Notes: generated from the sequence alone by a model not told the origin. A DNA stretch of 64,000 bases from Rhizopus arrhizus (GCA_024220505.1 JAKZZE010000007.1:62001-126000); one strand, 5' to 3'; counted from the first letter of the stretch, positions 33,809 to 47,704 are shown. Made by a program: numbers and translations.

Positions 33809-34510
33809 TCATTTAAATATTTTTGAAATTCTGTCTTGAAAAAAAACGCCTGCATTAACGTTTGGGTAAGGTACCTCAGGCACTTCTTTTCCTAAAAATT
33901 GACAAAGTCTATCCCACCCTTCGCCCAATTCCATCACAAGCAATCTATCAGAAGGCACATGTCTTTTTACCTCCTCAATATGGTCAGTAAATAACTTTTG
34001 AACCGCTTTTTCATCTTTCATCTTTTCTTCATCAACCAAGATACCACCCAAAATAAATTTGTTGGCCATATGTAGTGTATCTTTTAATTTTTCAGATTTT
34101 ATTTCTTTTTGTCTTTGCATCATGGGAGCAATTGTTTTGCATACCGACGCATACCAACTTTCAGGTGTGCGTACTGTCAAGAGTACTTTGGCATCTGGAT
34201 ACTTGATCATCAATTCTTTGTAAAGGACACAGGTTGGCCAGTCAACAGCTGCATCAAAACCATCGTAAGGCCTGTCCCAATCAATTGCTTCCGGATTTCT
34301 ATGAGCTTCTTCAAAAGGCTTGAAATCAAGGTTTTCGTCTTTGAAATAACTGGACATGTGAAGTGTATTGTATCTAGAACAGATGAAATAAATAATTGAC
34401 ACAAACCCAAGAGAAATTCTTTTCTATTACCCTAATATATTTAATGCCTCACGCAAGCTATCTGTACCTGTTCGCCCAAATCCTGCACCGATTACTTGTA
34501 AAGGAGCCAT
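33809..34510 (-). CDS. Sulfotransferase-like P-loop protein (Sulfotransfer_4 type)
   Basis: Two exons (34510-34431, 34373-33809) give 214 aa. The N-terminus LQVIGAGFGRTGTDSLREAL is the PAPS-binding 5'-phosphosulphate loop variant of this family. It is followed by YNTLHMSSYF, WPTCVLYKELMIKYPDAKVL and LTVRTPESWYAS (second cofactor motif). The C-terminal region contains LLVMELGEGWDRLCQFLGKE and VPYPNVN, both typical. Family members are common and multicopy in fungi and usually lack an assigned substrate. The length is normal for the short fungal form. Confidence 0.85.
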
Positions 34511-34975
34511 ATTTATGTTTTATGAAAGTAAGAAAATAATAAAAGCATTTTTCCCCCACTGGAGCCTTTTTATAGAGATTCACTTGAATTTCGTTCAATT
34601 TCGTGTTTGTGTTTTGCTAGCATTGAATATCATAAAATAAACACGGATTCGCATCATTTATGTTAGTTGAACTTCTTGTTTATCCGTATTTGCATGAAAG
34701 TGTGCATACTATACAGGGCTTTGTGAAAACTGTTTTGTAACACTACAGAATAAACAATTTATCATCTGATAGAGGTCATATCCTTATTTTTTTCAAAACG
34801 GAAAGACGGTTAAGTACTCCGGGTTAACGAGAGAAAAGGCCATAGTGGGATTGTTCATGTGGATATGCCACTTTTTGGATATTCAAATTTCAACGTTGCA
34901 TTCACTTTTTTCTAATAGTTCGAATAGTATTCTTGGAACCAAAACCTCACAAATTAGGATGAGAATTATAAACGA
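34511..34975. other. Intergenic spacer
   Basis: Promoter of the sulfotransferase gene; no other gene seen. Confidence 0.6.
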
Positions 34976-35510
34976 CAATAGATAGAAATCTTTTATTAAT
35001 AGTCCTATTCACTATATTCCCAGAAATGCATGGTACAATCTTCTGCATAAATTTTTTTCCACTCAATCCAGTTTATACAGAATTATCATAGCAAATGTAG
35101 AAGATGAATATTGTCAACTGTGCAAATCACCAGAAACAGGACAGAATATGCTCTTTACGTGCATCCAAAAATAAGACTTGTGGAAAGCAGCTCTCAAGAA
35201 ATACTTGTCAAGTCCTAAATATCTTAACTGCAAGTTAATATTTTAGGGTTTATTTGCACTTGGACTTTTCAAGTATCACGTTTTATATTATCACGACAAT
35301 TTTGCAATATATGATTTCTTTTACCACAGTCATCCAATTTGCATGGAAAGCTCTAGTAACAATTCTTTGAACAGGCCCCTGTCTTGGACAAGGTTGTCAT
35401 CAATCAAACCCAGAAAGAATTATTGGAACTATCTGCTTACAATTTTCTATGTTAATATCTCTTGTATCTATGTGACAAGCCACTGTTTCATACACTTGCA
35501 TCATTTTTAA
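34976..35510 (+). mobile_element. Degenerate LINE 3' fragment
   Basis: Plus-strand remnant reading HYIPRNAWYNLLHKFFSTQS, then IANVEDEYCQLCKSPETGQN and MLFTCIQK: the C-x-x-C…H/N-x-x-x-C knuckle at the end of LINE ORF2. Stops interrupt the frame soon after. Only the last part of the element remains. Confidence 0.6.
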
Positions 35511-36075
35511 TCCTTATATTTTTTGATGAGTTTTAATAAACATTGTAATTTTCATTCATGAGAGCACAGAATTAAAGCAGACTATATTTTATCTGCAACT
35601 TGGAAGTTAACTATTCTAAAGAGCTGAACTTATAACATCAGTTGATGGTAATTTCATTATAATACATGATACTTAGTGCCCAATATTGAGGGGGGGGGGG
35701 TCTTGAAACATATATTTTGAGTTAATACAAATGATGCACAAAAGAATTCACCACGTATTTCGCAATATGGTGCCTTGGATTTCGTAATACGACCCCTTGT
35801 ATTACAGTGTATAAAGTAATACATAAAAAGCTTAATAGATTGCCTCTCTTATTTTTAACCCTGCAGCTTTTACAATATAAGAAACTCATTTTATGAATAA
35901 ACACAAAACTAAATTTGTTTTCCTTAGAAACAATACATAAAGCTTTTCAATAATTAATTTTTATTTAACAAAAGCGCTTCAATACGTTTTTTTCTTTCTT
36001 ATTATTTCAACTGTGTCTATATCGACACCAAACATTTTTTGATGTTGAGAGGCGTTTCAGCAGCAAAAAAAAAAA
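35511..36075. other. Intergenic, no gene recognised
   Basis: AT-rich with a G10 run (35691-35700). Confidence 0.55.
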
Positions 36076-38110
36076 ATACAAGTCCTCCAGCTTTTTGACA
36101 CGTGGCATAGCAACATACAGTTGGCCATGAGAGAGCATGTTAGCCAAATGAATTCGCACACAATCAATTGTTGTGCTTTATGAATCGTAGTGGCGAAAGC
36201 AGGGGGGCCATTGGGAACTGCATTCTAATATAACCAGCGCCGGGCATTTGACGACGGATACGCTGAATCCAATAAATTTCACCATTTCCGTTTGGTAGCC
36301 ATTTCTTCAAGCAAATGTTTTCTTCCTCCATGTACTCTATCAGAGCAGTAGCACCGTTGACCCAACCAGTGGGAACATGTAGATTATGAATAAGCATTAC
36401 TGGCATGTTTGGCTTGATGAAGAGACGTTCAAGAAGTCTTGTTTCTCTCCAAGCAATTTTAGCTGTACGCTGATCACCGACACAAGCGTCATGTGCTTGA
36501 AATTCAGTGCTAGCACCAGGAAACTCTGTGTAGTCCTTTTCGTTAGCTATTGTAAAGCGACAACAGATTCACTGAACTGATACTTGCGTACTTTATTGAG
36601 GATCTCAATGAAGCGCTCATCTTGCTGGCGGACTGGATCGTGGAGACTGTAAAGATTTCAGATTACGAAATTTTGCCTTCTTTTTGCTGAATTGGAAGCA
36701 GTTGAGCGACATCACCCAACTAACAGTCTTGACACCACCCATGATTGTTGTCCTTTGTGTTGTTTTTACTAAAGCATCGTTGATTGACTCAAGAAGTTTT
36801 GAACTTGTGGAATATTTGTCAATTAAAAGCATGGTCTTGGGAAACAACTTGACATACTTGTCTAGAATCAAGCAATTTAGAACAGAAGATACATTGGTTA
36901 GACCAAGAAATCTATGAATCGTTTGACCCGAAATATTATGAGCAGCGACACCTGTTGTTGAGAAACAAGCAAAATTATTCAATAACATTTCTTTCACTAA
37001 AATAACGTCTTTTATTATAGTTACCTTGTATTATTGGAGTTTGTAATGTCTAACATTCTCAAGCCGTATGACTTCCCTGTTCCGGCAGCCCCAGAAACAA
37101 TAGCAGTTGATTAGCCATATTAAGCATCAAAATAAGTTCTTCACGAAAGACATCAAGACCTCTTTCAATATCTACAACAGCGTCCAGAGACTCAATAGTA
37201 ACCCGTTTATGTGTTTCAATAGAACTCTCGTTAAGTAGGTGTTCGTAGTAATCTACATTTTTAAAGATAATTGTTTAGTTTTCTTTTTTGTGTGAAAAAC
37301 ACGATGTTCCTTTATATAATCCAAAACGCTCCATTGCATCTTTGTATGTTGTTTGAAAAATAAGCATCTTCAAAGCTATTTACTGGTAGTAGAAGCTTTC
37401 GCCATTCATTTCGCTCTTGTTGTGTATTCTCCAAAAAAAAGAGGTTTATCTTTTATAAGCTTAAAAACTAAGTTTCTAGAGCACTTAACATATTCTGGCA
37501 ACGGCTGAGGGTAGAAGGGACGTGCTACATTTCTGATGGCAGCACTATCTCGCAAAACAAAGACACCCAAATGAACAAGTTACCAACTGGAGTTGAAGAG
37601 AAAATTTGAGTATTACTTGGATTGATATTTTCTCAGCGCCTTGTATCTTGACCTAAAAGGTTTGTACTTCAAAAGTTCACCTTTCTTGAATTACTGTGTT
37701 TTCTTCAGCCCATACTATCACAAGTTGCTTCAACTGCATCCACAATTCTAGTTGAATAGTGCTCTCGTTCCAAAACGTACATTGTTCTTTTATAATGACC
37801 TTGATTCTGCACTTGGCTAGTCTTCAATAAGATTTTCGTCTCATCTTTAGCCAAATAGTTAGCAAGGTATCCAACAGCTTGGGATCCGTCATTGTATTGA
37901 ATGTCCATAAAAGTCCGAAAGACAGCCAGCAATTAAGGGTTGACGTATGCATCACCTACATCGCGTTGATAAATATAACGATGCTCAGGATCAAGTACAG
38001 TGGCAGGAGCATAGGGCTTTGGATATCCAAATCGACATTTCTTGGTAGGGTCGCCTCTTTTGCAGTAGTTATTCAAAGTAAGATTACAAACCATTAATGA
38101 CTTGTGTCTT
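36076..38110 (-). pseudogene. PIF1-family / Helitron-like helicase relic
   Basis: Minus strand, broken. From 5': KKCRFGYPKPYAPATVLDPE, then an in-frame TAA before LLAVFRTFMDIQYNDGSQAV and GYLANYLAKDETKIL (Helitron-type region preceding the helicase). Then SGAAGTGKSYGLRMLD (Walker A), GVAAHNISGQTIHRFLGL, EKDYTEFPGASTEFQAHD, PNMPVMLIHNLHVPTGWVNG and, after a shift, NMLSHGQLYVAMPRVKK (PIF1 motif VI region). Gaps between blocks and several stops show decay. The arrangement matches eukaryotic Helitron RepHel C-terminal halves or free PIF1 helicases; no HUH Rep motif was found here. Confidence 0.75.
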
Positions 38111-39106
38111 TTAATAGAAGCTACAAAGATTCAGAGCAGCAGCTATTGCGCTTTGAGATCAAAAAAGTGATAAGGATATGAACCCATCGGATTTTGTTAA
38201 ACCATAAAACTTGTTAAAAGATGAAATTGACCGATTGCTTCTGATAGAAATACCGGTTTATGGTATTCTTGTTGGTGGTCAGTGGCATACTGTATACTCA
38301 ATGTCTTGTTAGACCACTGTATAGGTCATGCACCTTGTCTATAAACTTTTTTGAGAATATCCAATCCCTCTCTTTTTACTTGATCATGTTTTTGATTTGC
38401 TGATCCACTGACAAGTTGTGTTGATGATACAAATTCATCCTCAAAACACTCATTTCAACCTGTAGGCACTGCTGAGCAACGCATGCCTGAACTTCTTTTC
38501 AAAACACTGTCTATCCAAAAGACAGCTGTACGGCAAATGTTTCAAGCGTTCTCAACAACAGATGGGGGGTATTGGATTCCTGCAAGACAACCAGCTCCTC
38601 ACTCTAACCTGCTCTCTTTTTGTCCTATGCTTTGGGCTTCCCCATGGCCTACTCAGCAGATAGGTCCGTTCGAGACTTGGCCAAGCAAAGCCCAAAGCAT
38701 CCTGACTGTTCTCTTTCCAACAAACAGGCTATCCAATCCTTCGATCGACATCAAAGGTTGCAACGACCGAGAAGGATAAAAGACACACCTTTTCAGTGGA
38801 TTGTTCACTCGCAACCCCACGCTCTCTTTCCCATCCTACTTCTTTCTGACCTGGGTCCTCCTTTTAAAAAAATGATCTCACACACACACTCTTTCCCTCG
38901 GAAAACGACGCTTGGATGGGGGATGACCCCAAAACTCACAGATCTCTACATCTTTCGTCCTTGATTCCAAAGGTCTGATTCCTTTGCAGTTCTTTTGGAT
39001 CCAACTTGTAAGCGATGGCTCAAGTCTAATTTTAAAAAAAGAGAATCGGATTGACATTGTGATGGGGAGATGCATTTAGAGAGAATTTTATTGATGGAAT
39101 AACATT
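38111..39106. other. No recognised gene
   Basis: 38.1-38.5 kb may hold further decayed upstream sequence of the PIF1-like relic. A 99-codon plus frame at 38483-38779 has no recognisable motif. Confidence 0.5.
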
Positions 39107-39437
39107 TTAAAACTTGAGAGCTGATTTCTTTCCCTTGTTCTTCTTTTCTTTTAATTTTCTTGCATGTCGATTGCTTCGAGGTCCACTTGTCGATATCTTC
39201 TTGACCTCTTCATCCACTTCCATCTCTCCCTTGGCCTCTTCTTCCATAGCGTCTCCCACTTTGGCCTTCTTGGCTGCTTCTGCTTGGGCCTCGGCCAGTC
39301 GTTGAAGACGAGCTTCTTCTACTGGTTTGAAAACCGTCTCTCTTTTGACAGCTACAGACACATTCAGTTCATGTCACCCCTCTTTTTCTCTCACCTCTCG
39401 TTCTCTTTTTTGCTTGGGATCTTAAACTTTTGGCCAT
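39107..39437 (-). CDS. LLPH / YBL028C family (DUF2423) nucleolar protein
   Basis: Two exons (39437-39395, 39351-39107) give 95 aa. The N-terminus MAKSLRSQAKKRTRAVKRET is the family signature (MAKSLR-S-x-x-x-K/R…VKR), created exactly across the splice. The middle is acidic and the tail is basic (RSNRHARKLKEKKNKGKKSA). Homologues are small nuclear/nucleolar proteins found with pre-60S ribosomal particles. The next gene on the same strand ends 130 bp upstream. Confidence 0.88.
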
Positions 39438-39566
39438 CTTGAAATAAAGAAGAAGAAAAAAAAAAAAAAAAAATGAAAGCAGCCACAGACTTGACCCTCC
39501 AAAAAGCAGTCATGTACAACCTCCAATTGCATAAAGATGTGTTTATTGAAAAAGAAAGGGAAAGAG

Positions 39567-40708
<1,142 letters not shown>

Positions 40709-41698
40709 GACAATGGGATTAAAAAGGGAAGAAAAAGGTTTTTTTTTTTTTTATCTCCCAAAACAAAAAAATAAAATAAAAAAAAGAAAACAAAAAGAAA
40801 AACAAAAAACAAAAAAGAAAAACAATCAAAGCGATTATCATGTGCTTCTATTGTAGGTTGAATCACTCGCTGTTTATGTTTACGTTTTTTTTATTATTTG
40901 GTACACACACATATTCAGCTAGACATATTCATTTAAATCATCAAATTCACTGGCTTCGGTTATTACTCTTTTGGTAAACCGTCGAATGACGATTGTCAAT
41001 CTTGTTTTCCTTCAACCCAATCCCCTTTCTCTCTCTCTCTCTTTTTCAAAAGAAGGTGTGTAGATCAAAGTAAATTTCTTTCTTTTTTTTTTTTACTTGT
41101 CATATGATTTGCCTCGACTTTTCGAATTAAACTTTATTCGTGTTTCAAGAAGAAGAGAAATGTTTTTCTGTTTCGGAATTTCCTGCCGATAAACAAATAA
41201 CAACTTTTTTTTTTTTGTTAAAAAACTAGACTGGATTGTATCACTCGATTTGAAAGAAGAAAGAAAGAGAAAGAAAAAAAAAAGAAGAGAAGAGGAGATT
41301 GAGAAAACGGTTTGAAAAGGATTTTTTTAAAAAAAGAAGAAAAAAAAAAGGTGCAAATAAACAGATTGGAAAGGTAACAAACATTCAGAGGTGGTCAGTG
41401 CGAGGTGATCCCTTAAAGAACGATTGTTAACAAGCAATAGATTGTTAGTTGAATAAAGAATGTTTAAAAAAGTGTAACACAAAAGAGTTGTACTTGACGC
41501 ATCTACCTTTTAAATGATAACAAATAAAAACCTGTTTTCCTTTTTTCTTTTTTTCTTTTTTCTTTTGATAAAAAAGCAAAGAAAAAAGAGGGGTTCAATC
41601 CTATTCATGACGTAGGATAAAATAAAAAGAGGAGTAAAAGGAAAGAGGGGGGAATAAAAAGATTAGAGATTAATTTTAATTTTAAAAAAGAGAGAGAA
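40709..41698. other. Low-complexity upstream region of the forkhead gene
   Basis: Dense A-rich and T-rich runs and a short CT repeat near 41030. No gene seen. Includes the 3' flank of the PAP2 gene. Confidence 0.65.
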
Positions 41699-43019
41699 TT
41701 AAACGATGGTTTTCATGAAATGATTTGACTTGATTTTCGATCGAGATAATTCACCTTGTTCATCAAGTATACCCATCGATCGAAGACGAATATCTAATCC
41801 ATCCACATAAATACAGAGAGTCATCATCCAATCTTGACCTAATAAATAAGGTTGCCAGTTGAGGTATTGATAGATTTGTGCTCCATCTGTCATGGTTGTT
41901 TGAAAGAGATCGAGTGAAGCATATCTTGTGAAACCAAACATGTAACGCATAGATGCTTCTCTGATGTATTGTAAATAAACATTCCATGTCATATAAGTAA
42001 TAACTATAAAATACACAATCAATACTGACTCAGAAAACAATAAAATAGGGTTACATAAAGCAAGCAAGACATCAATCGTATAGTGAAAACGTGAGAGGAT
42101 GATCATCAAGATACCACTGAATGCCAAAAGATAAAGTAACCAACTAAATAACCTTCTCATCCTCGAATGAACACGCCATAAAATCACACAAGACATCATG
42201 ACCGAGGTATGTCCAGAAAAGATATTGTCTGTGCAACCCAATGCTGATCCAGCCACCACATTATAAATGAATCCAAATCGTTCTCCGACTGTCCCCGTCA
42301 ATTCCGTCTCGGGCGGTCGACATTCATCCAGCAGAGAAGAAGGCAGGGTGGTCACGAACAGGGTAAGACCACGAAAGATGTAGAGCAGACCGAGTAAAAA
42401 GGTCCATCGTCTGAGGAGGGTCAGTCGAGTGGACCAATCGGGTGATTGAAGTGCAAAGGCTGTGAGGGTGTAGGCCACACAGGTCGTGAGTAAATAATTC
42501 ACGATCTGATAGTTTTCAATCCTTGGAAACGCATCATGCAACACATCCATCAAGGGATGCTTCAAACTTATCAGTTCTCTTTCTTTCTTTCTCTTTCTTC
42601 CTTACCTTTCTCATCTCACTCATCCCATCATATCGCATGTCACTCCACTGAGCCATAAAGATCTCTATCAGTCCAGCGAACAGTAAGAAGACGACGAGGA
42701 TCAGCAGTCGATAGGTTTCATGATTCAAACACAACCCCTTCAGGTCCTTCCAGTTCTTGATCTCGACCGGTGCACATAACCTGGCCTGAATCCAACCGAT
42801 CTTCTGCTTGGCTGGGTTCGCGGCATGAACAAAAGGGGATTGATGGGCACCGATGTCTGCCAGGTGCTCGGTATAGAAGAATTGCTGCATGAGTGAAGAA
42901 GAAGGAAGAAAAGGATTCTTTTTATGTCCGCCGTGATCTGTCTTTTCAGGATCTTGCTCTTTTAAGGGGTTACTGCTGTTTAGGTCATCTTCAGTTGGAA
43001 TCACTTTATATAAAAACAT
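41699..43019 (-). CDS. Sphingomyelin-synthase-related PAP2_C membrane protein
   Basis: Two exons (43019-42606, 42559-41699) give 424 aa. Multipass membrane protein with about six hydrophobic segments. Catalytic motifs of the sphingomyelin synthase/PAP2_C family: GCTDNIFSGHTSVMMSCVIL (first His) and SRFHYTIDVLLALCNPIL (second His and Asp). The N-terminal 90 residues are cytosolic and hydrophilic. The family transfers phospho-head-groups to ceramide or diacylglycerol in Golgi or plasma membrane. In fungi the head group is uncertain, so inositol-phosphate or phosphoethanolamine transfer cannot be excluded. A C-terminal soluble tail includes DLFQTTMTDGAQIYQYLNWQ. Confidence 0.88.
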
Positions 43020-44756
43020 GTTGAAGAAAAGAAGAGTTCACAACTCATTTCATCCTTTTTCTATTTATACCCTCCGTTGTCCGCTCCCAGAAAAAAAAAA
43101 AAAAAAAAAAAAAAAACCTTCTTCCAAGCCGACCTCATCTTCTTTCCACTCCTCTCCTCTTCCTTCCCTTCTCTTCTTTCCTCTCCTCTCCTTTTCTTTT
43201 CCATTGTGTTCCTCACTCACTGGATCCATCGATTCAAAGTGTCGAGTGAAAAAAAAGCTTGTGTTACTTTTAATTTATTGAAAATATGAAAAAAGAAGGG
43301 GAGATCAAGAAGATGGATCAAAAAAGTCAATTGTGTGTAACTCGAATCAATGCTTACTTTTTACCAACAGCAAACGGGGTGGATCAAACTTGGAGGAATT
43401 CTTTTTGGCTGCTAAAAGAGGTACATGAAACATGCTTTTTCAGTTCATCTGTCATCTTGATCGTTCAAGAAATGAGATGCATTTGTTTGCATCACGTTCT
43501 CAGTGGAGTTTTGTTTTTTTTTTTTTTTTTTTTTTTTTTTGCATCCTGTGTGATGCTTAGACTGTAGAAAGTGATTGTGTAGAAATAAGAATTTTGAAAA
43601 AAGTGGTCTGGACAAGAAAATCTTGTTTGGAATATAAATCACTCAGTCTTTTTCATGTGAAACACAGTCATCTGTACTCTGCTGTTCCATCCGTACCTTG
43701 ATTTTATAAAGAGATTTCATTGTTGGATGACAGCAAGCGTCTGTCTGTTTTGACAAGCGAAAGGGATGGTTTGTTATTTACAATAGCTTTAAAGTTTGGT
43801 TTTTAATGTTACAATCACTCATTGCGACCACGTTTTCTGTTTTATTGATTTCTTTTACTTTCTTGCTGAGCATCTCCATCCGTTCTCTTTATTTCTCTTG
43901 GCTTACAGACCTTTTCCACCCTCACAGAGGATCCATCTTGGGTTAATAGCATTGGATGCTTTTTTTTATTTTTTTTAAAAAAAAAATCGCCTTTTTTTTT
44001 GGATTAAAAAAAAGTCCCAAAGGTCCATCCTTAGATTGGATTCATAAGCTTCAAACTCAATCGTACTCTCACTCTGCAGATTGAAATCGATGGATTCAAT
44101 TGATCCATACAACCATCCGCTCTTTCTCAAATGAGTCCCAGTAGACAGGAAAAAGGCAGTCTGAATGCATACCCGAGTGGACTGATCAAACTCTTTCTAT
44201 CGTCCTAGGTCTGTCATCGAGGAAAAACAAACTCCGTCTTTCTTCAAAGTGAATTCGCAACTTGCTGGATCACACATCGTATTCGGTGAGTTCCGGCTGA
44301 GTTGCAAGAGGGGCCTTGTTTGAACTCGCTGTACAAGATGGGTTGAACACCATGTGCATTTCAACCCCTTGTTTGTGTCATTGACTCTATGCATGGTTTG
44401 TGAGAGGGATCACTTGTACACCAAAGGAATCATCATTGTGTTACGGATTCAGTTTATCTGCTCTCTTGTTTTTTCACATATCATCCCAACAGAAACACCC
44501 AACAAAACAAAGCAAATGATCCTGTTTCCCCTTACACACACACACTGCTGTCCCGATGAGGACGTTGTCAAGCTAGAAACAAAGATGATCCAAGCAACGC
44601 GATTGTATTGAATCTTTAGCATGATTGGATCCTGTATTTCACTTTCAGCAAGATCATTCACTCTTATTCGTCAGAATTTTTTTTTCTTGTTTTTTTTTTT
44701 TTTTTCCTTTCTTCTTTTCATACTACATTAGGGCACTATACCTTTTTTTTTATTAA
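43020..44756. other. Intergenic between divergent PAP2 and HMG genes
   Basis: Long spacer with A26 (43091-43116), T27 (43514-43540) and pyrimidine-rich tracts; no gene recognised. Probably a shared 5' regulatory region. Confidence 0.6.
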
Positions 44757-45876
44757 ATGAGTTAGTGGTCAAGAACATGACACCCCTTTTCTTCTTCTAC
44801 CAAGGCTAAATGTATCTTTTTTAGATAATTTGGCAAACAACATTCAATACAGTCTACAACAATATGCTGCAATAACACACGTACAATTGCTCAATCAACA
44901 ACCACAACCACAACAACCACCACCACCGTTAATGCAAGACATAAACGCACTCAGTTCATATCCTTCCTTTCCTTTGATCCGATTGACACAACCTCAACTT
45001 CACCAACCTACTCTAGCTACCAATAAAGAAGATGCCAACGCTCCTATACGAGTCACTCGACCTCCGAATGCCTACTTGCTTTTCAATAAGAAAATGAGAA
45101 GAGTTTTAAAAGATCAAGATCCGACAATGAATGTAGGAGAAATAAGTAAACAAATAGCCGAACGTTGGAGAAAGATGTCCAAGGTAAGAAAAAAACAGAT
45201 GTTGACTTGATACTAGAAGGAATGGATGTGACGATTAAAATAGGAGGAAAAAGAAAAGTATGTGAGTGAAGCGAATCGATTGAAACAAGAACAAAGAGCA
45301 CTTCATCCGAATTCAATGTACATTCGTCGTTCAAGAGCAGAATTAAAAGAAGCCGGCAAGATGATCAAAGAAGAGCCATCGGACAAAAAGACAGCGAGAC
45401 GGGCAAAAAAAAAGAGCCCAGGGATCCCAAAGCATCCTCTGTCGGCTTACATGTGGTACCTGACCGAGGTCAGGCCAAAGACGATGAAGAGTTTTCCGAG
45501 TTCGAACGTGGGACAGATCAGTAAATATTGTGCAGAAAAATGGCACACGATGACAGAGGAGGAACGAGCGCCGTGGAAGACAAAGGCTCAGGTGGATAAA
45601 GAGAGATATGCAAGAGAGATGCAGTTGTATGCGATACAGAATGATCATGAATTAGGAAGAGGCACCAGGCAGAAATACAGGCAGGCGATCGCAGCCGCCG
45701 CTGCGAATCATCCAGACTGTCTTTTGGAAAACATGCTATTCACCAAAGACTATGATCCTTCCTCACTGATCTCAGCCCCTACCAGTCCAAGTTCCATCCT
45801 GAGGTCCAATCCCTCAGGTCAATCCCATCCAACCCATCTCATACATGCTTCTGAAGATGATTTTGTTCATCACTGA
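44757..45876 (+). CDS. Protein with two HMG boxes of different type
   Basis: Three exons: 44757-44760 (only ATGA), 44825-45183 and 45244-45876, giving 331 aa. The N-terminus is Gln/Pro-rich. Box 1: VTRPPNAYLLFNKKMRRVLK, NVGEISKQIAERWRKMSKEE and YVSEANRLKQEQRALHPNSM, a MATA/Ste11/SOX-like sequence-specific box with the Y-x-x-x-R-x-x-x-E tail. Box 2: PKHPLSAYMWYLTEVRPKTM, NVGQISKYCAEKWHTMTEEE and KERYAREMQLY, an HMGB-like box. The first exon is inferred because no ATG precedes the Gln-rich frame and GTTAGT…TTTTTTAG closes the phase. Nuclear DNA-binding regulator. Neighbours are not the tptA/rnhA genes that flank mucoralean sex loci. Confidence 0.85.
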
Positions 45877-46152
45877 ACCCCCCTTTTTTTTGTTCAATAA
45901 AGATCACCCCCACCCGTCTCAAGGCATGAACCACTGAATCTTTCTCACTCACGATTCAAATGCATCGTGTGTATAAACAGTCGAGACGTCATCCTGTCCA
46001 TCCACAGCAGGATGTGGGCGTCACTGAAATCTCTTAAAAAAAAAAAACTACAGTGATGCCGTACTTTGAGTTTATCCGATATTAAATGCTTTTTATAAGG
46101 TTTCTATAAAGACTCTGTTCTTTTTGATGAACGTCTGTATTTTTTTTTTCAA
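45877..46152. other. Short convergent spacer
   Basis: 3' flanks of the HMG and CK1 genes. Confidence 0.7.
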
Positions 46153-47513
46153 TTAAGAAAGCAGACCACATGAAATACAGCCGACGAACTGATGCAGGAT
46201 TCCTTCTTCCTGATCTTCCTTTCTCCGTGAATGGGCTTGATTGGTTTCTTTGATGACCGGTTCAGCCCTTCTTTCATATATCACCGGTGCAGGTTGATTC
46301 TTCATCCAATCATAGATCTCCTCCTCTGATTCCTTTTGATTCACGAGGACTTTGGTAAACAGATCCCTCAGGAATTCATAGTCGGGTGTTTCCTCAAAGC
46401 CCAACTTTCGAACGTATTGAAGGTAGATGCTGAACTCATCTAGAAGACCATCAGTCAAAAGAAAGATGCACTAGGTCCTGTCTTACCTGGAAACCCTGCA
46501 CATAAATCATGAATGTCCGTCGTCTGCTTTTTCTCTCCAATCTTTTCATATTTTTGTTTATTGGTGGCCGCCTTCAGACCCTGCCAGGGAAGTGAACCCC
46601 TCAAGAAATACAAAAAGACATGGCCCAGTGATTCCAAATCGTCCCTTCTGGACTGTTCTCTTCCTAAATGTGTATTGATGCTCATGTACCTTGCTGTACC
46701 CGAAAGACTCTTTCTTTCTCGATAGGGGATATGCTGTCTTGTCTTGGGATCTCGGTATTGCTTTGCCATGCCAAAGTCAATGAGATACACCATGTTTGCA
46801 TTCGGTGTGCCAGGTCGGCCAATGAGGAAATTGTCTGGTTTGATGTCTCGGTAGATCAAGTGGTGTTCATGAACGCATTCTATTCTTGTAATCTATCCAT
46901 TCGTTCAACACCCATCGAGCAACATTCAGCTGTCTGATTCACTTACCATATGTCGAGCCAACATGGCCACGGTCTTTATACTGAATCTCCTTGAACACTT
47001 ATCAAATAAATCTTCTAGACTGGGACCTAATAAATCAATCACCAATATATTATGAAGCCCCTCTTGACCAAAATAATAAACAGAAGGTATCCCCACTTTA
47101 ATATATACAAAAGAGATTGTCAGGAGCTCTGTCTATCCAGGGGGGGCAAACTTTTTCTTTTATTCAAACCTGCTCCAGCTAATATTTTATAAGTCTTGTA
47201 TTCATCTCTTAGTTGAGGAGCGTCTGATTTCCTTGGTTCAAACTTGATTGCAACTTGCTGATTGTTCAAAAGATTGGTTCCTAAGAAAAAAAAAAAAAAG
47301 CAAAAATTATTCTCGTCTGCTCTCGTCCTTCCCCTCACTCCTCCTCTCCCCCCCTTTTTTTTTTCTCTCTCTCTTTTTTTAAAAAAAAAAGTACACATCC
47401 ATTTTACCTTCATAAATAATACCAAAACTTCCTTCACCTAATTTTTTGCCAATTTTATAATGTACGCCAACAATATTGGTACTGTTGTTCGTATTATGCT
47501 GTTGAGTTGTCAT
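46153..47513 (-). CDS. Casein kinase 1, Yck/cki1 type
   Basis: Five exons (47513-47408, 47280-47170, 47095-46947, 46892-46487, 46439-46153) give 352 aa. Complete kinase domain: [16 protein letters not shown] (glycine loop), [17 protein letters not shown] (Lys), [16 protein letters not shown] (catalytic loop), [15 protein letters not shown], and the CK1-specific [20 protein letters not shown] in place of APE. The C-terminus ends [10 protein letters not shown], so two cysteines could be palmitoylated, as in membrane-bound Yck1/2 and CK1-gamma. It is shorter than yeast Yck1/2, which have long Gln-rich tails. Expected in plasma-membrane signalling and endocytosis. Its start codon is 192 bp downstream of the DUG1 stop on the same strand. 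Confidence 0.94.
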
Positions 47514-47704
47514 ATTTATGAAAAAGGAAAAAAAAAAAAAAAAAAAAAAAAAAGAAAAAGAGAAAGAAAGAGGTTTGATATATTCCACACATACATACAC
47601 GTAAAAAAAAAAAAAAAGGGGGGCACGGAAAGAGGTGTTTATATGTATACGAATATAGAAGGAATTTTTGTTTATTCTGTTACGATTCTCCCCCCCTCTT
47701 TTTC

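Noticed and set aside
43018..43289. Open frames rich in Lys/Phe/Ser runs
   Set aside because: They translate poly-A and CT-rich tracts and have no support as genes.
44757..45876. Mucoralean sex locus (sexM/sexP)
   Set aside because: The gene has an HMG box, but the flanking genes are a PAP2 protein and CK1, not the triose-phosphate transporter and RNA helicase genes expected at sex.
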